Source: Branchiostoma floridae (lineage: Eukaryota; Chordata; Leptocardii; Amphioxiformes; Branchiostomatidae). Taken from it: a stretch of 64,000 nt of DNA. The DNA is taken from positions 11,024,985-11,088,984 of the forward strand of contig NC_049990.1 in NCBI RefSeq assembly GCF_000003815.2, read 5' to 3'. The translations under genes were made by a program, and so were the position numbers. The notes beneath the pieces were generated by a model, which ran no database searches, was not told where the DNA came from, and saw only the letters and a list, made by a program, of their open reading frames with translations. Shown piece by piece: positions 46,401-59,200 of the stretch (positions are counted from its first letter, which is position 1; each line of letters begins with the position of its first letter).

Positions 46401-49380
46401 CGTTTCTGGACACCTGACTTTGATGAGAAAGCACCTCGCGTTGCTCTCTCATGCACACATCCGGAGAGCTTAGGGTGACGTTCCAGCTCTCTGATTAGTA
46501 TCGGCGTCTGCAGCTGAACAGAATCAGCTCAGAAGATCTGAGAGAACTGGTCGAACGCATATGACCTTCTGAGGGTCCCCTTGGACAGACTTAACCTAAC
46601 CCACCATGGATTCCGTCTGGTTGCACCTCATTTCATGGTAAGCCGTAAAGGGATTTCTCTTGTCAGTACGTGTGGGAGAAGTCGCTTTGGAATAACGCGT
46701 CCTAGAATGTCGCAGATGGCATACTTAACTAGCAGGGACATGACCCGGGCATACATACTTCTTTAAACCATTTAATACTTGCCCCAGAGGTCACGAGAGC
46801 TACTGGTATTTTGTACAAAAAACACTAAAAGATGTTGAAGAAGAAGATTACCATTCACGCATAGAGATAACCAGATGCATGCATGAATAAATAAGTCCTT
46901 ATCGCACAACGTGCCAATCCTCTCGTGGGGTGCAAGTAGAACACTGTCTTAGGCGAATCTTTATTCAATACGACAGGGGGTTATCCTTTTAGCTTCTGAA
47001 CTTGTGCAACAAACTTTTCATAAAATAAGTTTATGAAACGAAGCCTAACTTAGCAAAGATTAATTTGTGCCTGTGTTAGCAACTCATAGTTTTGGTAACG
47101 CCTTTTGGCTTAGATATATTTTTACGATGAATGTTACATAAGCTTATAGTGATGATGAACCATTATATAGAGTAAGGAAAATGATTCACTTTGTGAAAAT
47201 GAACTGCCTAAACTGTTAAACATGAGAAACATTTTGATTACAAATGCAACGTCACGAATCATTGCCTTCGTAAGCTTCAAGCAATCTCAGATGATACGTT
47301 TCCTTGGATGGAAAATTGCTCATCGAAGTGCAGGTAAAGAATATTGCACGCGTCTTAGACGAAAGGCACACCCATGCCGGATGACGGGTATGAATGGTGC
47401 AGAATTGACTAATTTGCACACTTCGGTCATATCTGCTCTCTCGTAAGCCTAGAGTGGGTGGATATACATTTACATGAGCTCTGTGCTTAACTTTAAAGGA
47501 ACAAAACACTTCTTGCCGCAAAGCTAGAATAAACTGGCTAATCCTGACTGCATGTACGTCATTGCCTTTATGAGAAGGCGACAGTACTTAACCTACATCC
47601 TTTCAAACCTTTGTGCTAAAAGGGCCAGTTGCGTAGGTAAGGGCAAGAACTACCCACTCACTCACGGAATGACGTGTTGAAAGAAAGATTTTTCAGGCAT
47701 CTTTGGAAACCAGCTCTGTACCTGCTGAGCACCATGGTCAATTCATCACCCATACAAATGTCAGCTTAGTGGCACCGATAGCTTTGCGGCAAGAGTGGTT
47801 GGATAGAATCAATGATGTTGAGCTTTTTAGATGGGCAATATACACCAATTTTTTCACTTGACTCTAAGCATCTAGCTTTGGGTAAAGTCGTCTTTTTGGA
47901 TGAGGTGGTCTATGTCTAAATGTCGTCAACTTTTTTAACTTTTGCGTTTTGAAGCTCACTGTTAGGCATTTTCTTAAACTTAACTTCTAGGTCGGTAACC
48001 CTAACACATCTATAAGTACATTGTATGAATGAAATTGAAAGTTGAAGGATCGAAGGCTTGCGGAGTTTTTGAAACACTTTATTTTGTCTACCGTTAACGC
48101 GTTTTGAATTCAAACTTGCTGTTATGCTTACTACGACCTTGACTTTGAGCAATCGCAAATAGGGTTAATCGATGTAGCTGGCCTGTTTGACACAAGGGTT
48201 TTGGTTGAGCTGTAGTAGAACTAACTCTGGCCTCTTAGCCCAGATTGATGCACATTACGTAATTATCCAGCGGGTAGTGCAGACATCGATTAAGACCAAA
48301 GGCTTTTAAAGTTGAAATGCTCATCCATTTCGTCATCCCAGGGGCAAAGTCACGTAATGGCAGTTTCATGTATGTGTGAGTGACGTTTTTAGGTCGGGGG
48401 CTATTGCACTATCCACTAGTTTCAGGTAATGCTTACAGTCAGAAAGAGATTTAGTCTTATGAAAATAACAAATCAGAAAGTAGTTTTGGTAAGTTGTTTC
48501 TAGGGCGTGTATTTTGCATTCCCCCTCCCCCTTTTCAGTGCCCCTAGCCTTGTACCTATCACTTGGTTTACATTTGACCATTATCAGCCAATACGAGTCA
48601 AAGAGCATTGCCCCATCTAGTCCAAAGTAAATTGAGGTCCTCTTAAACTAGATCCCTGGAAAGGTCCTCTCGTACGGATAAGATAAGGAAAAAAAATCAA
48701 TAATTGGCCCTTTCTGGGGCTTACCGGAGTTCCTGCCACCACACCAATGACATTATCCACTCGGAAGCCGAAAACGTTACCAGTGCTTTTGTCAAACAAT
48801 CTAAACATAACACGTTCTGGTAATAAACTTCGCGTATCTGTCAGTGCAGCGAAACGAAATTTTCCGCTACTCCAAGTTTATTTGCCATTTGCTGCTGGAA
48901 ATTGATATTGATTTCCCATAATGCAGCGTTGCGGACAGCTGTGGATATCAGGCTTGCATTTCATGCACGTATCGACCGTTTGGACCAGGGTCGCGGTGGT
49001 CATGGCGTTAGGTTTAACCAAATTCTATCTTGACCTACAAGTTTAAGTTGTATTCAGTTGCCTTTAAAAGTTGTCTAAAGACAAATTTGCGAAGATATAG
49101 AAAACGCACAGCCAAACTATTGTGTCTATTTGTTTATGACTTTTCTAAAAGCTCAAGGAAGGAACAGAACTTTGATTTTATCGATTTTTCGCCAGGCAGT
49201 ATATATCGATCTGTTACGTTATTAAACGCTTTTGCGCAGGTTGGAATTTCTCGTAATCTAACCTTTTACATTAATCAGCATCTGATCATTATTTGATGAT
49301 CCTAGATTTGCCATGTGTGAAGATATTTGTTTCATATCGAGTTGCTCACAGACTAAGAGCAAAGACATACCTTTAGTTGT
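43480..49380. other. Upstream of gene G and gene-poor spacer
   Basis: The only gene-related signal is the candidate leader-exon donor for gene G at 45058/45057 on the minus strand. A GACA-rich microsatellite lies at about 45113-45200. The remaining ORFs (for example 46209-46394 and 47222-47446) lack recognisable domains. Confidence 0.45.
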
Positions 49381-49735
49381 ACGTAACATTCAAAATCAAT
49401 TTGCTCTAAATTATGATAGATATACAGCAATTTTGCACTACATTTTATGTTGATATTTTCTTTTACATTCCACCGCTGTTCCAAGCATGACTTGACCATG
49501 TATTGGCTGTTTACGTCCCTCTAACTGGACTGGTTGTAACTGGTTACGACCGTTATGCCATACGTTACATTCTAAATCAATTTGTTCTAGATTCGTATAG
49601 ATTAAACCAATTTATCACTACATTTTGTGTTGATATTTCCTTTTACATTCGTGAGTTTACCAAGCATGACTTGGCCATGTTTTGGTCTTCAAACTGAACT
49701 GGTTATATCTGGTTAGGGTTGTCATGCCACGCCCT
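49381..49735. repeat. Two-copy tandem duplication, period 181 bp
   Basis: Both copies contain ACATTC.AAATCAATTTG.TCTA, CACTACATTTT.TGTTGATATTT.CTTTTACATTC and CCAAGCATGACTTG.CCATGT. The second copy is slightly diverged. Confidence 0.8.
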
Positions 49736-49984
49736 AATCTCCTCAGGGTGTCCTGAATAAGTAACGAATCTGCGCTGATGATGTGCCCGGGGCGTGAAAT
49801 TAGATTGTTTCTACTGCTGAATGTTTTAGTTAGGTTGGGGATAGATCGTTGTATTGGCATCATTTCAAACAGGAGGAGTCAAGTAGAATCATCCCTGTGG
49901 GCAATAGCATTTAGCGACTAAAACTCCTGAAATTTGACATTTTTGGCATCAGTGTATCAAAAGATCAAGTAGGAACGGTATTTG

Positions 49985-50215
49985 CATATGATAGAGTGGC
50001 TATAGGCAGGCGGGCAAGAGATCGAGAGGTCCCGGGTTCGATTCCTGGTATTTTTTGGTTAGAAGTTGTCTCCTCGGCACTTTACACTACATGTACTTTT
50101 TTCACCCAACCCAGGTGTAAAATGGGTACCTTACTTCGGTTGGGGTGGTGAAAGGCGACGGAAGGAGAGGGATGGGCTCCGTCCTTCCGGTAACGTATAT
50201 TAGACACTATGGTTT
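49985..50215 (+). mobile_element. tRNA-derived SINE
   Basis: The tRNA-like head has ATAGAGTGGCTATAGGC and GGTTCGATTCC (B box). It is followed by a body with AAATGGGTACCTTACTTCGG, GGTGAAAGGCGACGGAAGG and GGGATGGGCTCCGTCCTTCC. The 3' end is approximate. Confidence 0.75.
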
Positions 50216-52413
50216 AAAGCCACACTGTCCATACCGTCTCAAGAAAGCTGTGTTACCATTCCCTTTTTTCTAAGAAAGATCAATTGATGCTACTTACGAA
50301 TCGTTCAGTATGCTTCACTGTGTATGGTTGGCTTTCAATATAGACGTCAATGGCGCACATTTAGATTTAATGACATGCTTTCTGGGGGTTGTCGAAGAAT
50401 ATAATTTTTATGATGATGCAGTAATAATGATCAAACGCGAATCCCTAGGTAATTATCACATGATAATAGATAGACACGTGGTTGCTGGTACATAACTATG
50501 GTGGTGACGGCAAATTAAGAAGACCAGTCTTGAGAAATCACCGTGCACATATAGACGCGCCTGGCGGCATCGTCTCTGTCATATGACATATTCATCCCAC
50601 ACTTAAAACTGTCTCCAGTCCATAACTTCATTCATCATTCATGTTCAATAAAAGCTTGGCGCTCTTGACGCATAACTTTGATATGACTTTGTGTGGATCG
50701 TAAAACGCTGCTCAGCGTGTCCTTGCTGTACCCTTGCAGGGCGCATCAGCGTCCCTCGCAATGCACAGCAGGCTGTCAGGATAAATCCTGTCAAACTTCG
50801 TGTGATCTTTGGGCCTGTCTGTGGTGCTGAAACATAAACATGCCAGGTGAGAAGCCGAATTAACGCGGAGGTCACCACTAAGGTGCTCCTTGACAGTGCC
50901 TTCAGCATTGATGAACAGTAGGGTACCTCAGATGTGACACAGGGCACGGGGACCATTAACGATGACAAGGCGGAAATTGCAACCTAAATGTACCTCCAGG
51001 AGGTCGTTTGAACAGAACTCACGGATGTCAATTACATCTTAAGACTTAGATCAGTCATGATTTTCTCAGCGGGAGCTACATATAGTTTCATGCTAGTTTT
51101 TCGGACAATACATTGGACTATATCTTAACTGTTCATGCACAGTCAAGGTATGCTTATCTATGTGAACAGTGGGGAATGAATAAACGTATTACGCCTTTTA
51201 TGGTTTTTCTATGCTGTAAATGTCTTCAACGAATGTCCTTCAGGATGGGTAAACAAAGAGTCTCATAAATCATTCATGGCGTTCCCCTTTCAGAGCGATG
51301 ATTACCTTCCGGTTATTGCTTCCCTATAATAAGATTTTGATAATGTGACATAAATCATCGGTAGGGAATTCCTCCACAAAAAGTGTACGTACCAAGATGG
51401 CTCGCTTAGAACATCAACAGACAAAGTTTTTGCATGACGTTCTTCAATACATTGTCGTATTTGTACGCAATTAAAATCCCTTCAATTCAGCTATGTTTTA
51501 CCATATTTTCCATACCTGAAGCTAATCTGATTAGATTGGATCTGCCTATAACATTTCTGTTATAGACAGGTCGACTGGAATGAAGATAAAGTACACTATC
51601 AGGAGCCTCGGGAAAACAGTGGAGTTTTAGCTGAATGTCTATCCATGGAGGGATCTAAGCTGTACATAATGTAATATTTATTTTGTTTAAAGATAAGAAT
51701 TCAGAAACTCTTGAACTTTGGTTTATCTTGTAGTTTTGTGTCGTTTTCGGGGTTACTATCGGTCATCATATGAGTCCCAGCGGCTTTTATTGTATGGTAA
51801 TTGTATGGTAATTGTATGGCTGCCCCGCCGCCAGGGGGCTAAAATGCCTATTGATACAGCACAACATAACATGTTGTGCTGCCCGTTATGTTGTGCTGCC
51901 CCTACGGCTGATTAATCAGCCTACGGCTGATTAAAAGGCTATGGGACGAACGAACGAACGAACGAATTGTATGGTGGCACATTTGGCAAATTTCTGAATA
52001 TTTCCAAGCTATTGGTGTTTTAGTCAAGCTTGCCAACAGGACTTTACTATGTTTGATGAAACATTGTTCTTTGCTAAGCTTGATCCTAATAAAGGCGGTA
52101 ATGAAAATATAACCTTTTGATAACCAGGTGATGATTGCCAAATCATCATGGAAGCAAAAGATCAATCAATCATTCATTCACCCATTGGGAAAGGAGTAAA
52201 TCATACGGTAATTTGAGTGAAAAAGAGGTCATGTTTCATTATGAATAATAAATACCCATTCTCAATGATCAAGGCCATGTGAATTATAAATAACCTTACT
52301 CAAGGATCAAGGTCAATGACCAATGTCAATTTGTGAAGGGTTATACTAGATGATAGCATATCAAATGTCAGAGTGGCTAAATGAATAGTCAAATAACATC
52401 ACAGATGAGTTAT
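50216..52413. other. Spacer, no supported gene
   Basis: A weak possible protein fossil lies at 50735-50990 (see findings). At 51840-51935 there are perfect short palindromes (for example around ACATGTTGTGCT and GGCTGATTAATCAGCC), then a short AACG microsatellite at about 51945-51965. Confidence 0.4.
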
Positions 52414-52491
52414 TTATGTAATATCATTTATGTGATATCGCTGGCATCAACGTTATGTAATATCATTTATGCAATATCACCGGCATCAACG
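52414..52491. repeat. Tandem repeat, two 39-bp copies
   Basis: TTATGTAATATCATTTATG then .GATATCGCTGGCATCAACG, followed by a near-identical copy (CAATATCACCGGCATCAACG). Confidence 0.8.
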
Positions 52492-53021
52492 AAATACTAT
52501 TTTACAGTCGTCTTCGACCATACACCTGCACGTAGTATTATATGCATGCAGCAGATAAATTGAAGATTAATTGTTATTTGTGTGATTGAAAATCAATGGC
52601 ATTCCCAAAAACATTCTGAAATTGAACATCATTCCGGCTACGAAAATTTGACTCTCAAATTGATGTCACCGCTCACTGCCGTCGTGCTTTTAAATACTTC
52701 ACTAATCCTATTGTGAAGGAATTCACCCACTGGTGTGTAACCAGCACAAAATTGAAGGAAATATTTTCAGACCACACCCATTGTGCGGTGCACACCTGCT
52801 CCCTTTTATCCAGTCCCAAAAGGACGATTGATTTTTATGGGTAATTCGCCCTGCCGAGACCTCATTTGCCGATCCGCAGTGGGAAACCATCGCGGCAATT
52901 TCAACCGATTCCACACACAAAAAACGGTCATCTATACAGACAACAATAAATTTGCACTATCAGAGATACTTTTCTATCAGGACAAACTCTTGGAACATCA
53001 AAAGATATCATCATGTAAGTA

Positions 53022-53268
53022 GAAAAGGAAATCAGACTGAGGATTTTAAAGTGAACAATTTTACCGCATATAGGCAGTCAAACCTGCTCATTTTTAAGAA
53101 AGATGCCGCACAGCGAAAGTCTGTATACATGTATGGTACGATAACCAAGAAAAAGAAAATCAGACTGAGAATTTCAGAGTGAACAGTTTTACTGCACAGA
53201 GGCTGTCAAACCTGCTCATTTCCAAGAAAGATGCCGCACAGCGAAAGGCTGCATGGTACGATAACCTA
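53022..53268. repeat. Tandem duplication, period 128 bp
   Basis: Copies beginning near 53031 and 53159 share ATCAGACTGAG.ATTT, AAACCTGCTCATTT, AAGAAAGATGCCGCACAGCG and TGGTACGATAACC. Confidence 0.85.
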
Positions 53269-56200
53269 AGCCACGCCATGAGCAGCCACATGCCTTCAAA
53301 AGCTCTGCCCATGTTATCTCATCCTTTCAGGACGGCACGCGATCCATCTTTGTCGACTCTTGGACAGGTAATGTTGGGATGAAGCTGACGATAAGAGTGC
53401 CTTTGGTTGCAGAGAGAAAGATCTTGCAAGAAATGGTTCACTCGAGGGAGGACATTAGAGTCATGTATACACTTGTTTTGCCCTGTAGGTGAAGTGCTAT
53501 TACCGTTTCTGAGTGCATCTTTTGTACCAACATCATGATATACAACTGAAAGCTCGTTGTGGTTTAGAGAATAGCTGCAATGATAAAGAGAACTTACTTC
53601 AACGGCCATTCCTCCATATTAGTAGTACTTGGTATCTTTATCGCTGCGTACTGAAAACAGTCTTTTGTTATCATATACATCCAAGAATTTCTTTGATCCA
53701 CTCTTTGTGGTATTATTTGAGATCTACTAATTTTCAAGGTATTCCGTTGAAAGCCTCCGTCTTTGGAATGACTTAAGTTAAGAAAACATATGACTCCGCC
53801 TCTTTTGGAATGTAAAATCCAAAGCTTATCGTGTTCGCATCAGATGGCAAAGTAGATATCCCAGGAGGGAATGCATTATTTAAGACCAGTCTAGCATCAA
53901 ACATCTGCCATCAAAATATAGATGCGGTTTTGTTCACGTTAACGGTTAACGCCATCGGATTATCTGTATAAGATAAACTGCATTTTATCCATACGTTATA
54001 GAAATCGTTGCAATGTTGATCTTCGTTGAACAAGGGTTATGCAGAAAGCACGGGCAAGGTCAGAGTGAAGCTGCCATATGATGTTGATGCCAGGTATCCA
54101 CAAGTCTTTGGAGTCGATACCAGTTGTTAATTAGGTGCGCTCATCTAATAAATCAGCCCTGACAGTAAATGGCCTATTGCGTGCCAGGCTGAACGCGAAG
54201 CTGCATCCACATAATGACGCGGTATTGTCTCCTGATAACGACCATCATTTGCCACTTGAGTGCTACTAAAAGCTGAAAACCACAATCCGGATTGTGTCTT
54301 TTCATACGGTACACGAGACTTAAGGTATAAAAGGATCTGCCATAATAGACAATGTGCCGCCTTGAGGTTACCTACGGTCTTACGCATCCATTCTGCTGCA
54401 GTACGCATATCACGGATATGAAAAAAGAGAGATCCTACTTTGTAGTCACGGGTGCAGTCTATGAAAATCTGAGCATCATTTTGGTCCATTTTTCCGTGGG
54501 AAGGGGGCGTATGCCTCGTCAAATCTGACAAGCCAGCGTTCATACCTCACAAATCTAATAACGGCTAATGGAATGAGGCCTGCCTGTGTTCCTAATAATT
54601 GCTTTGCCTGCTTTTAAGGTGCCTATTGGTTAACTCGCCTCCCGATATGTCACTCTGATTGCTTTCAAAAGTTCTGAGCTGGCGTTCGATAGATTGAATT
54701 CATCTTGGCGCGGCACCATAGATTTCGATTAGTTAATTGGATCCAGCTTTCTCCTGCTAAAACCTAATGTTGCTTGTGAACGGTTTGGATGATAGGGTAC
54801 CCGGCTGGGAATCGGAGACCCATTTCTGCCGGAAAGAATTGAAACCATCATACTCAACGCAGCTGTAGACATATTCCTTCTGGCGCTGAGGCTTTGCACA
54901 GGGGATGGGGCATTTGAAACGCGCCGCTGGATTCGTGCAATCTGATCAGAGGGACCATATATAAATCAATTTGCGCAAAAGGGGGCTCCACACCCCCATA
55001 CGAGCAATCATATCACACGACCTGTATTTGAATATGAATAGCACATGGGCGTTGGTCAATTCATTCAAACCGAACACAATAACTACTTTGCAATTGACTA
55101 AAGGGACCTTTTTTTAGAATACACATAATGTTACCAGTACAAATCTTTGATAAACAAGATACATAAAAGAGAGATCCCAACAACAAAAGAGCTCTTCTGA
55201 TTGTGACGCTAGCTAACGTCTTCGGTACCGTGCATAAAGAGCAGTTCGAAGGGTAATTAACGTATGCGATCCCTAAGGGGGCGTAACATTTTCTAATTCC
55301 AGCATCTAAAGTGAATATACCACTCAGCTAAAAAGCAGTGCTATTTGTCACTAGATGATAAAACATATTTTCACCATGGCAAGATGGATTCATTAGCAAG
55401 AACTATTTGGCAAGAACTAAAACTCAGATGGCGCTTGGCCAGGGAAGCCTTTCATCTCTTTGAAACCGCTCAACAAACGAAAGTCAGGTAGAAATATAGC
55501 TGGATGATGCAAAAGTAGCTGTGTTCTCTTCGTTTACAAATCGAGAGTATTACCCCACTATCACAAGCCTCCAGACGACCTCAAGCAGGAGAAAAATTAC
55601 CCCGAATGTCCCACTAACGGCTTCTGTAGATAATGTTCGGTTCTGCGGGGAGTCAGACAGCGTCAACCCCGACCATCTTAATGCCAACGAAACCACGCTG
55701 AGGCTTAGGTCACATTTTCCAAACCGGGGCTCGGTCGGGATGTTTTAAGAAACGGAAAATCAAATTAAAAAATTATGCCCTAGAATCTAGATCTTATTTT
55801 GACATTTTGTGTGTTGTGATGCCTTTCATATCATTCTGCTTGCTCACGAAAGCTGCCCGGCCGGGCCCCTTTTTTCGAAATGTGACCTAAGCGTAAGTAT
55901 ATCACACTTATTCTTAGCATAACATCTCAAACATGTGAACATCAGGCAAAGAAGAACTCAAATGTAAACATGATATTCTACTGGACCTAAAAAAAGTGGT
56001 AAGGTTTTTGCAGACGTTAGCATAAAACGGAGCTTACCTAGGTTGTTTCGCAGCCGTGGTAGAAAAGCCTGAGGTACTGCGGGCTAGGTGCACCGGTGAA
56101 AGTGTCCTGTTACAAAAGGGATAACCGGGCCCTCATCCCCGGAGCTTTATAGTGCTGAATAATGAAGCACTGCTTATGGATGACACCACGTGACAGCGCC

Positions 56201-59200
56201 ATATTAGGCTGCGTTGGGAACGGGATGGTCCAATAGGAGGCGAGTCATGTGATGTAACGTCCCGTGGGAGTGATTAGATGATCAAATTAGTGGCAAATTT
56301 TCTTCCGGACCTAATGACAAAAAAACACCCCGTTCCCACCCTCGATATACTTTCTAAACAGGAAAATAACACGAGTGCAACGTCTTTCTCGATTACTGAA
56401 ACGTTTCGATGTGTTTTGTTTTCATATTCATATCTTTATTTGCCACAATATATCAAGAGCCATAAATGCCACTTGTACAAATAAAGGAAGACATAAAGAT
56501 ACACAAGGGGCCAAATGAATGCCTTGAGTAACAAAAAACACGCTACATTGATAGTGAATTATGACCGTTTAAAAGGCTGAAACCACAAATAAAGTCTCAT
56601 AAAAGAGCATCCATGTATGTATTTCAATTCATTGGTCCTGTGTGTGTAGCTATAAACCACCCACTAGAAAGATAGAGTAGGTCTATAGAAATGTCTCAAA
56701 ATATCGAAACTATCCACAAAATTTAAATACGTTATCTATCTATGAAGACCAGGCGTCGTTGACAAAATATAGGGTGTATATATTCGATAGCATGGTGATA
56801 GATTTCTATTGCAAAACAAATTGTAGCCCATATCACTTCAATATCACAAACAAATAAATGGGTGAAATCCGTGTTTCGGTTCTTTTGAGCATCATATAAA
56901 TCAGGTGCTTCTGGCCACTCCAAATCACCCCACTGTGGTGATTCCATTAATGTGCAATCGATCTTATTTGATATAACTAATTAAAGTACATAATTAACCG
57001 AAAAAATGCGACTAACATACGCTCAAAGGCTACAACAACACTGCATTGCTGCCAATCATTTTGTTTTTGTTAAGTCATGAATACCTCCGACCCCCAAAAA
57101 GACCTCAATGACAAGACGTTCGCCGCTTCCCGCAGCGTTTACCTCATATACCCTTTGCACGACAGGTATGTATAAACCATTGAAGTACATATAGCCACAC
57201 TGTCAAAACCTTTTAGATATTTTAGCCTATGTACATTTCAGTCATATCATAGTGGTTCAACTTATCAACATCTAATATGTGATAAACCATGCACATTTGG
57301 GTTACAAGCGGACACTGCTTGGTTTTGAGCATGCAATGAATGCATCCTTACATAAAGATGTTAATCTCTATGCTTACAGTTCATTTCAGTTCAGTTCAGC
57401 TGTGCTTACAGATGTACAAAACATCTTCAAACTTGGCATCTCTTTCAGTCTTGCATAACATATATACATGGCGCCTTCTTGTCTCTTCTATGTCGCACGC
57501 CACACCTGCTAATGCATGATTAAAGCAGGCTGAAAGGATTACCCACTCTTACTATCTAAGAAAACACGATTGGTAGAAGACAATTTCCGACCGCAGGACT
57601 CTTCTGAAAGCCCGTGTGCGTCAGTGCTGGAATATAATTTCTTGGGTTTCATGTATGTTCTAATAAAAGCACAAAGGTGACATGAGATAAAAGGTTTCGC
57701 GTGTTGTTGTCCTCATTTGAATACGTTGAAGAAACTCAGTTCTTTTTTTTTCTTCAGAACAGGAGGACTAGGTAAGTAAGGTTAGGGATTATTGCCTTTC
57801 CTTTTCTGATGGCATTTTTACATATATCCATTAGATAGAACATTAATATTCTCACTGGCTTTACCGTTGTTGTATAAACGGCAATGATTTAGCAAATAAG
57901 TCCATCATTACACTTAAAAAGCAGGATAATTGCAGGTAAAGTCTGCCCTATTCAACCTGACATTTCCAAGTCATGAAAAGAATCCTGAGATAATGGATCT
58001 GTAAGAAGACAGGATGTACCTGTCTCGAGGATTCACGGTGCAATTTGAGAGGATATACCATAAAAGCTCGAGACACACTTGTTATTCATGGACACTCTCG
58101 CTTCGAAGATTTCAGGCACCCAGCGAGATTTCGTGAGATTGCCATTTCTGTGGAACTGTAGATACTGCTACTACCTAGGGCGCGTAGGAAGAAGCCTTTG
58201 AGTCACTGTGCGTCTTCCTTACTTAACATTCTACCAACGTATCCATGGGATGATGTGTTGGCCACAGGCAGTGTCATTGGACACGACATGAATAGTTTCA
58301 GGAAAAAAGTTGTCCTTTGAATGTATATGATTGTACATTTCGTTGATAAATTGTCACAGATGTTTTTAATGGTTATACACAGTATTGCATACATTCATAA
58401 CATGATATATATAACACGAAACTAATAATTTTAGAAAGTTAAAAAGAAGCGTCCATTAACTAATCCCCAAATCCCTCACGTCTCTTTCCAAAAATTGTTC
58501 TCGATAAATATCTTGCAGGACCGGAAATAGCAACGCCTCTCTGAAACTCAATCTAAGGTCAGTCCAGTGGGTTATGTGTTGATCAATCACTCTGTCAGCT
58601 TCCTTATTACCCTGGCTATAATCGATGTCCTGGAAACCCCACGAAGGTCATTTGGATGCGGTGAATACACAAAAAAGTGTTTCAAAGGCACGTCTGGGGT
58701 TCCGGGTTCCGTGTATTGTGTGCTTTATTTGCCATTTTTCAAAGGTGTCAATTACCATATTCAAAAGTGTCAATTGCCATGAATAGAGACTGGAAACAAA
58801 GTTAAATTCGGAATAACTTGACCCCCTTCATCGATCCAAAAGAAGTCAACCACGTCCATTCACACGTTTGGTTTGCCAAAAACATATTCTCAGAAAACAC
58901 TTTCATGTTTACTTATACCTGATACCGGATTCAATATAGATTATTTGTTTCTATATGCTTGTATTCACATCAAAACAATATTGACCCTGATAGACAAACA
59001 CAAACAATATTTTAATTTCTAATCATTGCGCTAAGTTTTAGAAAATCTATTTCAGAATTAATATAAAACTTGCTTTAATTTTGTATGAGCCGCCTAGAAA
59101 TAGACACAGGATGGGTGTTACAAATTTATAGTTTGCCTATATTTCTACCTGTCATATTATCATGAATACTGACAATAATATCATTTCAATGACAAAAGTG

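Noticed and set aside
54145-54543. 132-codon minus-strand ORF
   Set aside because: No domain recognised and no neighbouring exons; compatible with chance.
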